A stretch of DNA of 30,548 nucleotides, from the NCBI GenBank assembly GCA_900766045.1, contig CAAFTW010000009.1, positions 1-30,548 on the forward strand, read 5' to 3'. Below, one piece after another: positions 1-6,660 of the stretch. The notes under the pieces are model-generated. The model was not told the DNA's origin. It searched no databases and saw nothing but the letters and a program-made list of their open reading frames with translations. The number at the start of each line of letters is the position of its first letter. Position 1 is the first letter of the stretch. The stretch comes from Clostridia bacterium (GTDB lineage: Bacteria; Bacillota; Clostridia; Peptostreptococcales; Anaerovoracaceae). A program made the translations under genes and the position numbers.

Positions 1-108
1 AATACCCAGTTCTCTGGCTGCTTCTTTACGAGTCATTCTTCCTTCAAAGATTTGCCTAGCATATTTTAGTTTTATTTCTTCGGAAATTCGTTTACCTCTT
101 CTTCCCAT
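1..108 (-). CDS. Transposase N-terminus, partial (runs off the left edge)
   Basis: The minus strand starts with ATG at 108 and stays open for 36 codons to the window edge. The peptide begins MGRRGKRISEEIKLKYARQI and continues into an FEGRMTRKEAARELGI segment. This is a short basic N-terminus followed by a helix-turn-helix-like stretch, as found at the start of transposases whose first domain binds the element ends (IS3-type OrfA and relatives). A purine-rich AAGGGAG ribosome site lies just upstream on the minus strand. Only the N-terminus is visible, so the IS family and the integrity of the element cannot be decided here. The sequence is visibly more AT-rich than the neighbouring larC gene, which fits a mobile element. 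It could also be a non-transposase HTH protein, but the element-end-like sequence beside it favours a transposase. Confidence 0.6.
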   Translation of the reverse strand, partial: MGRRGKRISEEIKLKYARQIFEGRMTRKEAARELGI

Positions 109-120
109 AGAAAACTCCCT

Positions 121-158
121 TCATGATCAACAGTGTTTTATTTTTTCACTGTCTCTCA
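121..158 (-). mobile_element. Probable insertion-sequence terminus with subterminal inverted repeat
   Basis: Between the partial transposase start and the larC stop, ACAGTG (130-135) and CACTGT (147-152) form a perfect 6-bp inverted repeat around an AT-rich spacer. Read leftward, the element would begin TGAGAGACAGTG at 158, about 50 bp before the transposase ATG, which is the usual distance for an IS end and its promoter. The exact boundary and any target duplication cannot be verified because the other end lies outside the window. Confidence 0.4.
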
Positions 159-200
159 TAAAGGGAGCATATCATTCAGCGTCGTGGAAGGGTGGGGTTC

Positions 201-1889
201 TTATTTTCCCAGCTTATGCCGTGCTTCCCGCAGGGAAATTCCGTGTTCTCTTGCGTAGGCTGCGGCGTCATCATATCCGATTTTCCTGCGCCGGATACCG
301 CGGCGGCTGTCCGTGCTGGTTTTCACGGTCACGCCGTTTTCTTCCGTCTCTTCTGTCCGGCTCAGGACGGCGCGCTGGAAGTAATGCATGCGCACACCGA
401 TGGTGGTCGTAAGACGCAGGGTCAGATCCGTCATTCTGCCTGCGTCTTCCGGCCGGCAGATAACGGATAATTTTACGGCCGGCCGGCTTTTCTTCATGAC
501 GATCGGCGTGTGGTAAACATCCAGCGCGTCTTCTTCCAGCAGCCGGTCCATGGCAAAACCGAGCTCTTCGCCGGTCATGTCGTCGATGTTTGCGGAAAGT
601 TCCGCGACGACATCCCGCTGGTAATCTTCAAGCTCTGCGAGGGCAGTGATCTGCCCGGAAAGGTCGGTCATGACGCCGTAAGGGGCAAGGTCTGCGTGAC
701 GGCAGACAATGGAGCGGCCGGTATCCTTGCCGGCTTTCGAAGAAGTGGAATCTGCGCCTGAAGATGCAGGACCCGCAGACTGGCTGCCGGAAGATTTTCC
801 ACTGCTGATGCCTTCGCCGGATGTTTCCGCACCGCTGCCGCCTGCGGAATGCGCCAGGCCGATCAGGCTGCGGTCGATTTCGTCGCCCAGGAATACCCGG
901 ATCCCATTGGCTTTGCCTGGAAATTCCCGGGTACCAAGGCCGATTCCAGTCTGATGAACCTGCATTGGCGGCTGCGGCCCGAAGGCGTCGGCGAACTGCG
1001 TCAGCAGGGCAGCGCCGGTCGGGGTGCAGAGTTCACCATTGGTACCGTCGCTGTAGCTGATGCCGGCCTTCAGAATCTCTGCAGTGGCCGGTGCCGGAAC
1101 CGGCAGAATACCATGTGCGCAGTGCACGTGGCCGGATCCGGTGTTAATTGGAGAAACCACGATGCGGTCCGGATGAATCGCGGAAATCAGCAGACAGTTT
1201 CCAACTACGTCTGCTACAGCGTCCAGAGCACCGACTTCGTGGAAATGCACTTCCGAAACCGTCGTTCCGTGGACCTTGGATTCTGCCGCGGCGATGCGCT
1301 GGTAAACCTGGAGGGCTTCCTGTTTTACCGCTTCCGGAATATCCAGCCCCTTGATGATCGCGGTGATGCCGGCCATGCTGTGGTGAGCGTGGTGATGGCT
1401 GTGGCCGTTATGGTCGTGGCTGTGAGCGTGCATGTGGGCGTAATCATGGCTGTGCATGTGCTCGTCTTCATGCGCGTGGGAGTGATCGTGAAATACTTCT
1501 GACGGCGTATCATGGCCGTGTTCGTGTGCGCAGCGGTGAGAATGCATGTGTTCATCTTCATGCGTATGCGAATGGTCATGAAAAGCGTCAGACGGCTCAT
1601 CATGGCCGTGCATATGCTCGTGCCCGTGATACAGCCCGGCAGCTTCTGCGGCAGCGTCAGAGTGCGTGTGTGCTGCATTTCCGCTGCCTTCCTCATGCCC
1701 GTGAATCAGCACCCGCATGTGCGTTCCGGTGATGCCGCAGCTTTCCGCTTTTTCAGGCTGAAATTTGACTCCCGGGATCTGCAGCTTCTGCAGCGCGTCC
1801 AGAGCGTGGTCCGGAGCAATTTCTGAAAGGGCGCCCATCAGCATATCGCCGGCAGCGCCCATACTGCATTCAATATATAAGGTTTTCAT
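201..1889 (-). CDS. larC: LarC, nickel-inserting cyclometallase of the NPN cofactor pathway, with His-rich insert
   Basis: LarC inserts nickel into pyridinium-3,5-bisthiocarboxylic acid mononucleotide, the last step in making the nickel-pincer nucleotide (NPN) used by LarA-type racemases and epimerases. The 562-residue product opens with the family signature MKTLYIECSMGAAGDM. Its C-terminal part carries the conserved ELSANIDDMTGEELG segment. Two inserts explain the length above the usual ~400 residues. One is a His/Asp/Glu-rich stretch at about residues 63-170. The other is a Ser/Gly-rich linker at about 345-395, between the two halves that are separate frames (larC1/larC2) in Lactiplantibacillus plantarum. 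Here one continuous frame covers both. The start at 1889 overlaps the larB stop as ATGA, with AAAGGAGG about 10 nt upstream. It is the last gene of a leftward larE-larB-larC operon. The His-rich insert probably binds or stores nickel; that is inference. Confidence 0.93.
   Translation of the reverse strand: MKTLYIECSMGAAGDMLMGALSEIAPDHALDALQKLQIPGVKFQPEKAESCGITGTHMRVLIHGHEEGSGNAAHTHSDAAAEAAGLYHGHEHMHGHDEPSDAFHDHSHTHEDEHMHSHRCAHEHGHDTPSEVFHDHSHAHEDEHMHSHDYAHMHAHSHDHNGHSHHHAHHSMAGITAIIKGLDIPEAVKQEALQVYQRIAAAESKVHGTTVSEVHFHEVGALDAVADVVGNCLLISAIHPDRIVVSPINTGSGHVHCAHGILPVPAPATAEILKAGISYSDGTNGELCTPTGAALLTQFADAFGPQPPMQVHQTGIGLGTREFPGKANGIRVFLGDEIDRSLIGLAHSAGGSGAETSGEGISSGKSSGSQSAGPASSGADSTSSKAGKDTGRSIVCRHADLAPYGVMTDLSGQITALAELEDYQRDVVAELSANIDDMTGEELGFAMDRLLEEDALDVYHTPIVMKKSRPAVKLSVICRPEDAGRMTDLTLRLTTTIGVRMHYFQRAVLSRTEETEENGVTVKTSTDSRRGIRRRKIGYDDAAAYAREHGISLREARHKLGK
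1428..1607 (-). repeat. Tandem 90-bp duplication encoding the His-rich repeats of LarC
   Basis: Residues 95-124 and 125-154 of LarC are two copies of a 30-residue unit (GHDEPSDAFHDHSHTH... and GHDTPSEVFHDHSHAH...). Both share FHDHSH, EDEHMHSH and similar spacing. The DNA of the two copies is clearly alignable but diverged, so the duplication is not recent, or it is evolving under selection for His codons. Confidence 0.85.
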
Positions 1890-2665
1890 CGATTTGATGC
1901 CTCCTTTGTATGTTTCGGGCCGGCGTGATTGATCATGCTGGCCGTGTATGCCGCGCCGAATCCATTGTCGATGTTGACCACAGAAACCCCGCTGGCGCAG
2001 GAATTCAGCATGGAAAGAAGCGCTGTGACACCGCCGAAGGCCGTGCCGTAGCCGACGCTTGTCGGAACCGCGATGACCGGGCAGTCTGCCAGCCCGCCGA
2101 TGACGCTGGCCAGGGCGCCTTCCATGCCTGCAATCGCGATAATCACGCTGGCGTTCATGATTTCATCCGTGCAGCTCAGCAGCCGGTGAATTCCGGAAAC
2201 GCCGACATCGTACAGCCGGCAGACCGAATTTCCAAGGGCTTCAGCGGTTACCGCAGCTTCTTCCGCAACCGGAATGTCGCTGGTTCCGCCAGTCGCGATC
2301 AGAATCGTTCCGTTTCCCGTCGGTTTCGGGATCCTGCCGACAATTGCCGCGCGGGCGTCTTCATAATATTTAAATGGAATATCCTTCGTAAATTTCTCCG
2401 CGGCTTCGCTGCTCATGCGCGTGATGAGGACTGTTTTCTGTCCGTCGTTCCAGAGCTGGTGGGCGATGATGTCGATCTGCTCCGGAGTTTTGCCCGCGCC
2501 GTATACCACTTCACTGATGCCCTGCCGCAGTCCTCTGTGGCTGTCCAGCCGGGCGATGCCGATGTCGTGGAATGGCTTCTGCTTCAGCTTCAGAAGTGCG
2601 TCGTCCACCGATGCAGAGCCGTCCGCGACCTGGCGCAGCAGGGTTTTTACTTCATTTTCGTTCAT
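1886..2665 (-). CDS. larB: LarB, pyridinium-3,5-biscarboxylic acid mononucleotide synthase
   Basis: LarB carboxylates and hydrolyses nicotinic acid adenine dinucleotide to give P2CMN, the first committed step of NPN cofactor synthesis in the cytoplasm. The 259-residue protein has the family's variable N-terminal helix-rich part and a C-terminal PurE/AIR-carboxylase-like domain. Visible motifs include ATGGTSDIPVAEEA near residue 125, GMEGALASVIGGLADCPVIA, and VPTSVGYG near the C-terminus. The length is normal for the family. The stop overlaps the larC start by 4 bp, so the two are translationally coupled. larE lies 122 bp upstream in the same direction, separated by a small hairpin. The ribosome site (AAGAAG) is weaker than those of its neighbours. 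Confidence 0.95.
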   Translation of the reverse strand: MNENEVKTLLRQVADGSASVDDALLKLKQKPFHDIGIARLDSHRGLRQGISEVVYGAGKTPEQIDIIAHQLWNDGQKTVLITRMSSEAAEKFTKDIPFKYYEDARAAIVGRIPKPTGNGTILIATGGTSDIPVAEEAAVTAEALGNSVCRLYDVGVSGIHRLLSCTDEIMNASVIIAIAGMEGALASVIGGLADCPVIAVPTSVGYGTAFGGVTALLSMLNSCASGVSVVNIDNGFGAAYTASMINHAGPKHTKEASNR

Positions 2666-2720
2666 TTTGCATCTTCTTTCGATAAGGTCATTTCAATCAG
2701 TATGGGAATTGACTTTCTTT

Positions 2721-2739
2721 CCTCCTATTTTTCAGGAGG
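2721..2739 (-). other. Small hairpin between larE and larB
   Basis: CCTCCT (2721-2726) and AGGAGG (2734-2739) form a perfect 6-bp stem with a 7-nt loop in the 122-bp larE-larB gap. No T-tract follows on the minus strand, so it is not a standard terminator. It could be an mRNA-processing or stability element, or could mask a Shine-Dalgarno-like AGGAGG. Confidence 0.35.
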
Positions 2740-2787
2740 GACTAAAATTAACCGTGCAAGGAGCCGATGTGTTCCCGCGGCCGCCCG

Positions 2788-3546
2788 CTACTTACTCTTT
2801 CTTCCTCGGAAATCCAGCGCCAGCTCCGGGAAATATGGATGCAGCGCCTTCTCGATTTCCGTTTTCTTTTCTACGGCCTTCGCAAACTGTTCTTCCGGCA
2901 GCTGAATCAGGCCGGTTTCTCCTCTTTTGCGGACGCGGAGGTCGGAAAATCCCAGTTTTCGAAGTTCGTCTTCCGCATGTTCTACGGCGGACAGTTTTTC
3001 CTGGGTGATCTCTTCTCCCGTCGGAATTCTGGTGGCCAGGCAGGCGTTGGACGGCTTGTTCCAGGTGAAGAGGCCGGCAGTCCGTGACGCCTTGCGGATG
3101 TCTTCTTTTGTCATGCCGCAGAGCTGAAGCGGGGAGAGGACGTGCATCTCCTGCAGGGCCTTCACGCCCGGGCGGTCGGAAGGGTCGTCGGAGGCGTTGG
3201 TGCCGTCGATGATCGTTGTATAGCCGTCTGCTGCCGCCAGCTTCGTGATGGTTCCAAAAACCAGATTCTTGCAGTAATAGCAGCGGTTCCACGGATTATC
3301 CGTGACTTCTTTATGAGAAAGAACATCCGCTTCGATGACCGTCAGACGGTCCTCCGCGCCGATATCCTTCGCGACCCGCTTGGCGTCTTCATACTCAAAA
3401 TCCGCCTGGAAGGGGCCGTGAACGTAGTATGCCCGGATATCCGCGCCTGCCTTGACAGCCGCATAGAACAGATAGGAAGAGTCCACCCCTCCGGAAAATC
3501 CCAGTGCAATCTTCGGATGCTGCTTGAAAAATTCTGTTACATTCAT
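2788..3546 (-). CDS. larE: LarE, ATP-dependent sulfur transferase of NPN synthesis (three-cysteine type)
   Basis: LarE adenylates the carboxylates of P2CMN and converts them to thiocarboxylates. From the ATG at 3546 (AGGAG 9 nt upstream) the protein has 252 residues. A longer open frame reaches 3669 but lacks a better ribosome site and reads through the promoter region. The PP-loop SGGVDSS is at residues 18-24. Three cysteines stand out: C89 and C92 in RCYYCK, and C169 in NACLATR. In L. plantarum LarE a single cysteine at the position of C169 is consumed as sulfur donor. Homologues with the extra CxxC are thought to carry a 4Fe-4S cluster and turn over. On these residues this protein belongs to the cluster-type group (family knowledge plus inference). 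It is the first gene of the leftward larE-larB-larC operon and is divergent from the nickel transporter genes. Confidence 0.93.
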   Translation of the reverse strand: MNVTEFFKQHPKIALGFSGGVDSSYLFYAAVKAGADIRAYYVHGPFQADFEYEDAKRVAKDIGAEDRLTVIEADVLSHKEVTDNPWNRCYYCKNLVFGTITKLAAADGYTTIIDGTNASDDPSDRPGVKALQEMHVLSPLQLCGMTKEDIRKASRTAGLFTWNKPSNACLATRIPTGEEITQEKLSAVEHAEDELRKLGFSDLRVRKRGETGLIQLPEEQFAKAVEKKTEIEKALHPYFPELALDFRGRKSK

Positions 3547-3620
3547 ATCTCTGATCTCCTTAAATCTCCTTTTTGTATACATTAATTCTACCATAAGCAT
3601 CGAGAAAATGAGAAGAAATC

Positions 3621-3719
3621 TGCAGGAAACAGGATGCCCCTGCATGGTGATTCTGTTTTCACCAGGCATATGGTGAATATGGCCGCCCCTCCTGTGTATT
3701 CATGCACATCGGCTGTGCA
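3621..3719. promoter_or_regulatory. Array of dyads in the divergent larE / nickel-transporter control region
   Basis: Four inverted repeats lie between the two divergent starts. TGCAGG (3621-3626) pairs with CCTGCA (3639-3644). TGGTGA (3645-3650) pairs with TCACCA (3659-3664). The same TCACCA, extended to TTCACCA (3658-3664), pairs with TGGTGAA (3671-3677). TGCACA (3703-3708) pairs with TGTGCA (3714-3719). The last one abuts the -35 element at 3721. The alternating TGGTGA/TCACCA half-sites suggest cooperative binding of a dimeric regulator. No regulator gene is present nearby, and the half-sites do not obviously match the NikR GTATGA or Crp-type TGTGA patterns. Confidence 0.5.
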
Positions 3720-3720
3720 A

Positions 3721-3749
3721 TTGCGGCCTGAAATCAGCTATGATATACT
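3721..3749 (+). promoter_or_regulatory. Promoter of the nickel ECF transporter operon
   Basis: TTGCGG (3721-3726) and TATACT (3744-3749) are separated by exactly 17 bp, a good housekeeping-sigma arrangement. They lie about 58 bp before the ATG at 3807. The TGCACA/TGTGCA dyad lies directly upstream. Confidence 0.55.
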
Positions 3750-3806
3750 CACAATACAGAGATGAAGTCGTATAATGTATGCAGAAGTTTCACGGAGGAT
3801 GATTGT

Positions 3807-4892
3807 ATGCATATTCCAGATGGGTATATTGCGCCGCAGGTTACGATTCCGGCGCTGGCCGCGATGCTTCCGGTGTGGAAGACATCGCTGACGAAAGTGA
3901 AGAAGAAGGTCGGGGAGAAGAATCTTCCGACCCTGGCGCTGGGCGCGGCGTTTTCTTTTACCATTATGATGATGAATGTGCCGGTTGCGGGCGGAAGTTC
4001 GGCCCATGCGGTGGGCGCGGTCCTGATTGCGGTGATGCTGGGTCCCTGGGCGGCGGTGGCTGCCGTGTCGGCGGCGCTTCTGATACAGGCGCTGTTTTTT
4101 GGAGATGGCGGGATTCTTGCGTACGGATTAAATTGTCTGAATATGGCGGTGGTGATGCCCTTTATCGGCTATGCCGTTTACCGGGCGCTTTCCGGCGGGA
4201 GCCGGCCGGGTTCGCGGCGGAATGTTTTCAGCGCGGCGGCCGGAGGATATGTGGGAATCAATGCTGCGGCCTTTCTGGCTGCGGTCGAGTTCGGCGTTCA
4301 GCCGGCCCTCTTCCACACCGCGTCCGGGGCGGCGCTTTACTGTCCTTATCCGCTGTCTGTGTCGATTCCGGCCATGATGGCGGCGCATCTTCTGGTGGCA
4401 GGACCGCTGGAGGCGGTCATTACCGGCGCGGCGTCGGCCTACATTGCCAAGGCGGCCCCGGACATGTTCCTGCAGAACCAGAAGAACATTCAGTCAGAAC
4501 TGAGACTGCAGGCTGCAGAGAGCGCAGCCTCCGGAGATTCTGAGAAAGTCGGAAGGACAAAAAGTTTCTGGGCAAGGTATAAAGCGGTTCTGATTCCGCT
4601 GATCGTACTGATCGCCCTGACTCCGCTGGGTCTTCTGACCAAAGGCACGGCCTGGGGAGAGTGGGGTACAGATGAAGTGAAGAAAGCAGTCGGCTACGTG
4701 CCTTCCGGAATGCAAAAAATGGCGGAATTCTGGAAGTCTCTGATGCCAGACTATTCCGTTCCGGTCCTCGGAAACCGGGGTGGATATATTGCTGCGGCGG
4801 TCGTCGGAATCGGGCTGATTTTCTTGCTCGTATTCCTTTTGTCGCTGGCGGCAAAACACGGAAGGAATGAGAAGGACAGGAATGAAGCGTAA
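3807..4892 (+). CDS. larMN: Nickel ECF transporter, fused substrate-specific MN component
   Basis: This integral membrane protein gives the nickel (or cobalt) specificity of a group I ECF transporter. The mature N-terminus MHIPDG is the metal-binding signature of CbiM/NikM; its amino terminus and His2 coordinate the metal. That fixes the start at 3807 (GGAGGA 7 nt upstream) rather than an upstream in-frame ATG at 3762. Residues 1 to ~230 form the multi-helix CbiM domain, including the GGSSAHAVG segment near residue 62. Residues ~256-361 form a CbiN/NikN-like PDGLE-type domain with GLLTKGTAWGEWG and a final membrane helix, so M and N are fused. A cytoplasmic linker of ~30 residues joins them. 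Head-to-head placement with larE supports nickel rather than cobalt. Its 3' end overlaps the next gene. Confidence 0.88.
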   Translation: MHIPDGYIAPQVTIPALAAMLPVWKTSLTKVKKKVGEKNLPTLALGAAFSFTIMMMNVPVAGGSSAHAVGAVLIAVMLGPWAAVAAVSAALLIQALFFGDGGILAYGLNCLNMAVVMPFIGYAVYRALSGGSRPGSRRNVFSAAAGGYVGINAAAFLAAVEFGVQPALFHTASGAALYCPYPLSVSIPAMMAAHLLVAGPLEAVITGAASAYIAKAAPDMFLQNQKNIQSELRLQAAESAASGDSEKVGRTKSFWARYKAVLIPLIVLIALTPLGLLTKGTAWGEWGTDEVKKAVGYVPSGMQKMAEFWKSLMPDYSVPVLGNRGGYIAAAVVGIGLIFLLVFLLSLAAKHGRNEKDRNEA

Positions 4893-5742
4893 CACAGCGG
4901 AAGGAAACAGCAGGATTGTCGGAAGGGGATTTCTGGCGCGGACGCTGATGAGGTTCTCGGAGCTGTTTGAAAATGAACTGTATAACAACCGCTATGCCGG
5001 AATGGACGGCCTCTGGCAGATGATCGACGCGCGGATGAAAATTCTCGCGTCGCTTCTGTTTATTATCATTGCGAATGGAAGCAGGAGTTTTGTGGTATTA
5101 ATTGGAACAGGGCTTGCTGCGGCGGTGTACGCTGGAGCATCGAAGCTGAAGATGGGGGACTATCTGCGCCGGGTGTGGATGTATCTGCCGGTGCTGGTGT
5201 TTCTGCTGACTCTTCCGGGGGTGTCGAACTGGATGATACAGGGCAGGCCGGTGATTACGATCGGGACGGTGTATTTTACCGCTGAAGGGCTGAAAACGGC
5301 CGGAAGAGCGGCGCTGAGAACGGGTGATTCACTGTCCTTTGCCTTTCTGCTGCTGGCGGCGACCCGCTGGACGGATCTGATGGACGGCCTGTCTCGGATG
5401 CATATTCCGGATGGATTCATCGCGATTCTGAACATGGCCTACCGCTATATCTTTCTGATGGCCTCGGCCGGAACGGAGATGATGCAGGCCAGATATCTGC
5501 GGACGGTCGGGAAAATTTCCACAAAGGAAAACCGACGCTACGTGGGCGGGGCCTTCGGCCAGCTCTTCGTGAAAGTCCGCCGCATCAGTGAAGAGGTGTA
5601 TCAGGCCATGGTTCTGCGGGGCTATCAGGGATCGTTTCCATCGCTTTCCAGGCGGAGTCTCAGGATGCTGGACTGGATGTTCATGCTGGTGAACGCAGTT
5701 ATCCTTGGCATACTGTTTACAGGAGGATATATTTTTGGGTGA
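4882..5742 (+). CDS. larQ: ECF transporter T component, CbiQ family
   Basis: This is the transmembrane coupling subunit linking the MN protein to the ATPase. The ATG at 4882 (GAAGGA upstream, 11-bp overlap with the previous gene) gives 286 residues; another in-frame ATG is at 4867. CbiQ hallmarks are visible: a basic N-terminal helix before DARMKILASLLFIII, several hydrophobic helices, the RTGDSLSFAFLLLAATRW segment, an AYRYIF motif, and AMVLRGYQG, which matches the short Ala-Arg-Gly coupling motif that contacts the ATPase. Overlaps on both sides indicate translational coupling in a transporter operon. Assignment to nickel rests on the neighbouring lar genes. Confidence 0.88.
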   Translation: MKRNTAEGNSRIVGRGFLARTLMRFSELFENELYNNRYAGMDGLWQMIDARMKILASLLFIIIANGSRSFVVLIGTGLAAAVYAGASKLKMGDYLRRVWMYLPVLVFLLTLPGVSNWMIQGRPVITIGTVYFTAEGLKTAGRAALRTGDSLSFAFLLLAATRWTDLMDGLSRMHIPDGFIAILNMAYRYIFLMASAGTEMMQARYLRTVGKISTKENRRYVGGAFGQLFVKVRRISEEVYQAMVLRGYQGSFPSLSRRSLRMLDWMFMLVNAVILGILFTGGYIFG

Positions 5743-6505
5743 AATTTTTCATTTGGAGCACGCTGCTTTTGCCTATCCGGCGGCGGAGCCGGTATTTCAA
5801 GATCTGAGCCTTACCGTTTCTCAGGGTGAGCGGATTGCGGTTCTGGGCGTGAACGGATGCGGGAAGTCGACGCTTCTGAAGATGCTGGCGGGGCTGATTG
5901 CGCCCGGGCAGGGCGTGATGGAAGCCTTCGGGAAGCCGGTGCATCTGGACCGGATGAAACGGAAAGAAGCAGAAGAATACCACCAGAAGGTCGGATATGT
6001 GTTTCAGGATTCTGATGTGCAGCTCTTCTGCGGAAGCGTCCGGGAGGAGCTGGCCTTCGGGCCGCTGCAGAAGGGAGAACCGGCGAAGCAGGTGATGGAG
6101 CAGGTGAATTCCCTGGCTGAAGAGCTTGGCCTTACAAAGCTTCTGGACAAGGCTCCCTTTCATTTAAGCGGCGGAGAGAAGAAGAAAGTCGCGATTGCCA
6201 GTGCCCTGATTCTCAAGCCGGAAGTTCTGATTCTGGATGAACCGACGAATAATCTGGATCCGCGGTCTCAGACCTGGCTGCTGAAGCTGCTGCGCCGCCT
6301 TTCCGGCGAGGGAAAGACACTGATTTTCGCGACCCACGCCCTGGACCTGGTTCCCCATATCGCAGACCGGGCCGTGCTGTTCGATGAGGAGCACCAGATC
6401 TGCGCAGACCGGCCGGTAAGAGAGCTGCTGGAGGATAAGGCGCTTCTCCGCAGCGTCAACTTGGTCGATGCGCACTTCCACACCCATCCCTGGGATTTTG
6501 AGTAG
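5735..6505 (+). CDS. larO: ECF transporter ATPase, CbiO family
   Basis: This is the ATP-hydrolysing A component of the nickel ECF transporter. Walker A reads GVNGCGKST, the Q-loop lies in GYVFQDSDVQLF, the signature is LSGGEKKKVAIAS, and Walker B is LILDEPTNNLDP followed by an ATHALD switch histidine. The best start is TTG at 5735, because AGGAGG at 5721-5726 lies 8 nt before it; this gives 256 residues and an 8-bp overlap with the T component. An ATG further upstream at 5705 lacks such a site. It is the last gene of the transporter operon. A 155-bp gap with no clear terminator follows. Confidence 0.9.
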   Translation: MGEIFHLEHAAFAYPAAEPVFQDLSLTVSQGERIAVLGVNGCGKSTLLKMLAGLIAPGQGVMEAFGKPVHLDRMKRKEAEEYHQKVGYVFQDSDVQLFCGSVREELAFGPLQKGEPAKQVMEQVNSLAEELGLTKLLDKAPFHLSGGEKKKVAIASALILKPEVLILDEPTNNLDPRSQTWLLKLLRRLSGEGKTLIFATHALDLVPHIADRAVLFDEEHQICADRPVRELLEDKALLRSVNLVDAHFHTHPWDFE

Positions 6506-6660
6506 CCGCAGAGGACAAAAAAGAAAAGCCAGGGCACACCGCCTTAAGAAATGGTGTAAAATTAAATACGGATATCAATCGCGTCTGCCCGGGGTTCAGC
6601 CCTGGCAGCGCGTTCATGTTTTACAGAGTTTAACGGACGAATACAGAAGGGACAGGATGA

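Noticed and set aside
849..1502. Hydrophobic Val/Met-rich plus-strand frame opposite larC
   Set aside because: It is the antisense reading of the His codons (CAT/CAC read as ATG/GTG) in the larC repeat, not a membrane protein.
1428..1607. Tandem repeats that might be taken for a CRISPR or VNTR array
   Set aside because: Only two directly adjoining diverged 90-bp units exist, they are in frame with larC, and there are no spacers.
5398..5421. MHIPDGF inside the CbiQ-like protein, identical to the metal-binding N-terminus of the MN component
   Set aside because: It is internal, not at a free N-terminus, and aligns with the ordinary CbiQ region before the YRY motif. It is likely coincidence.
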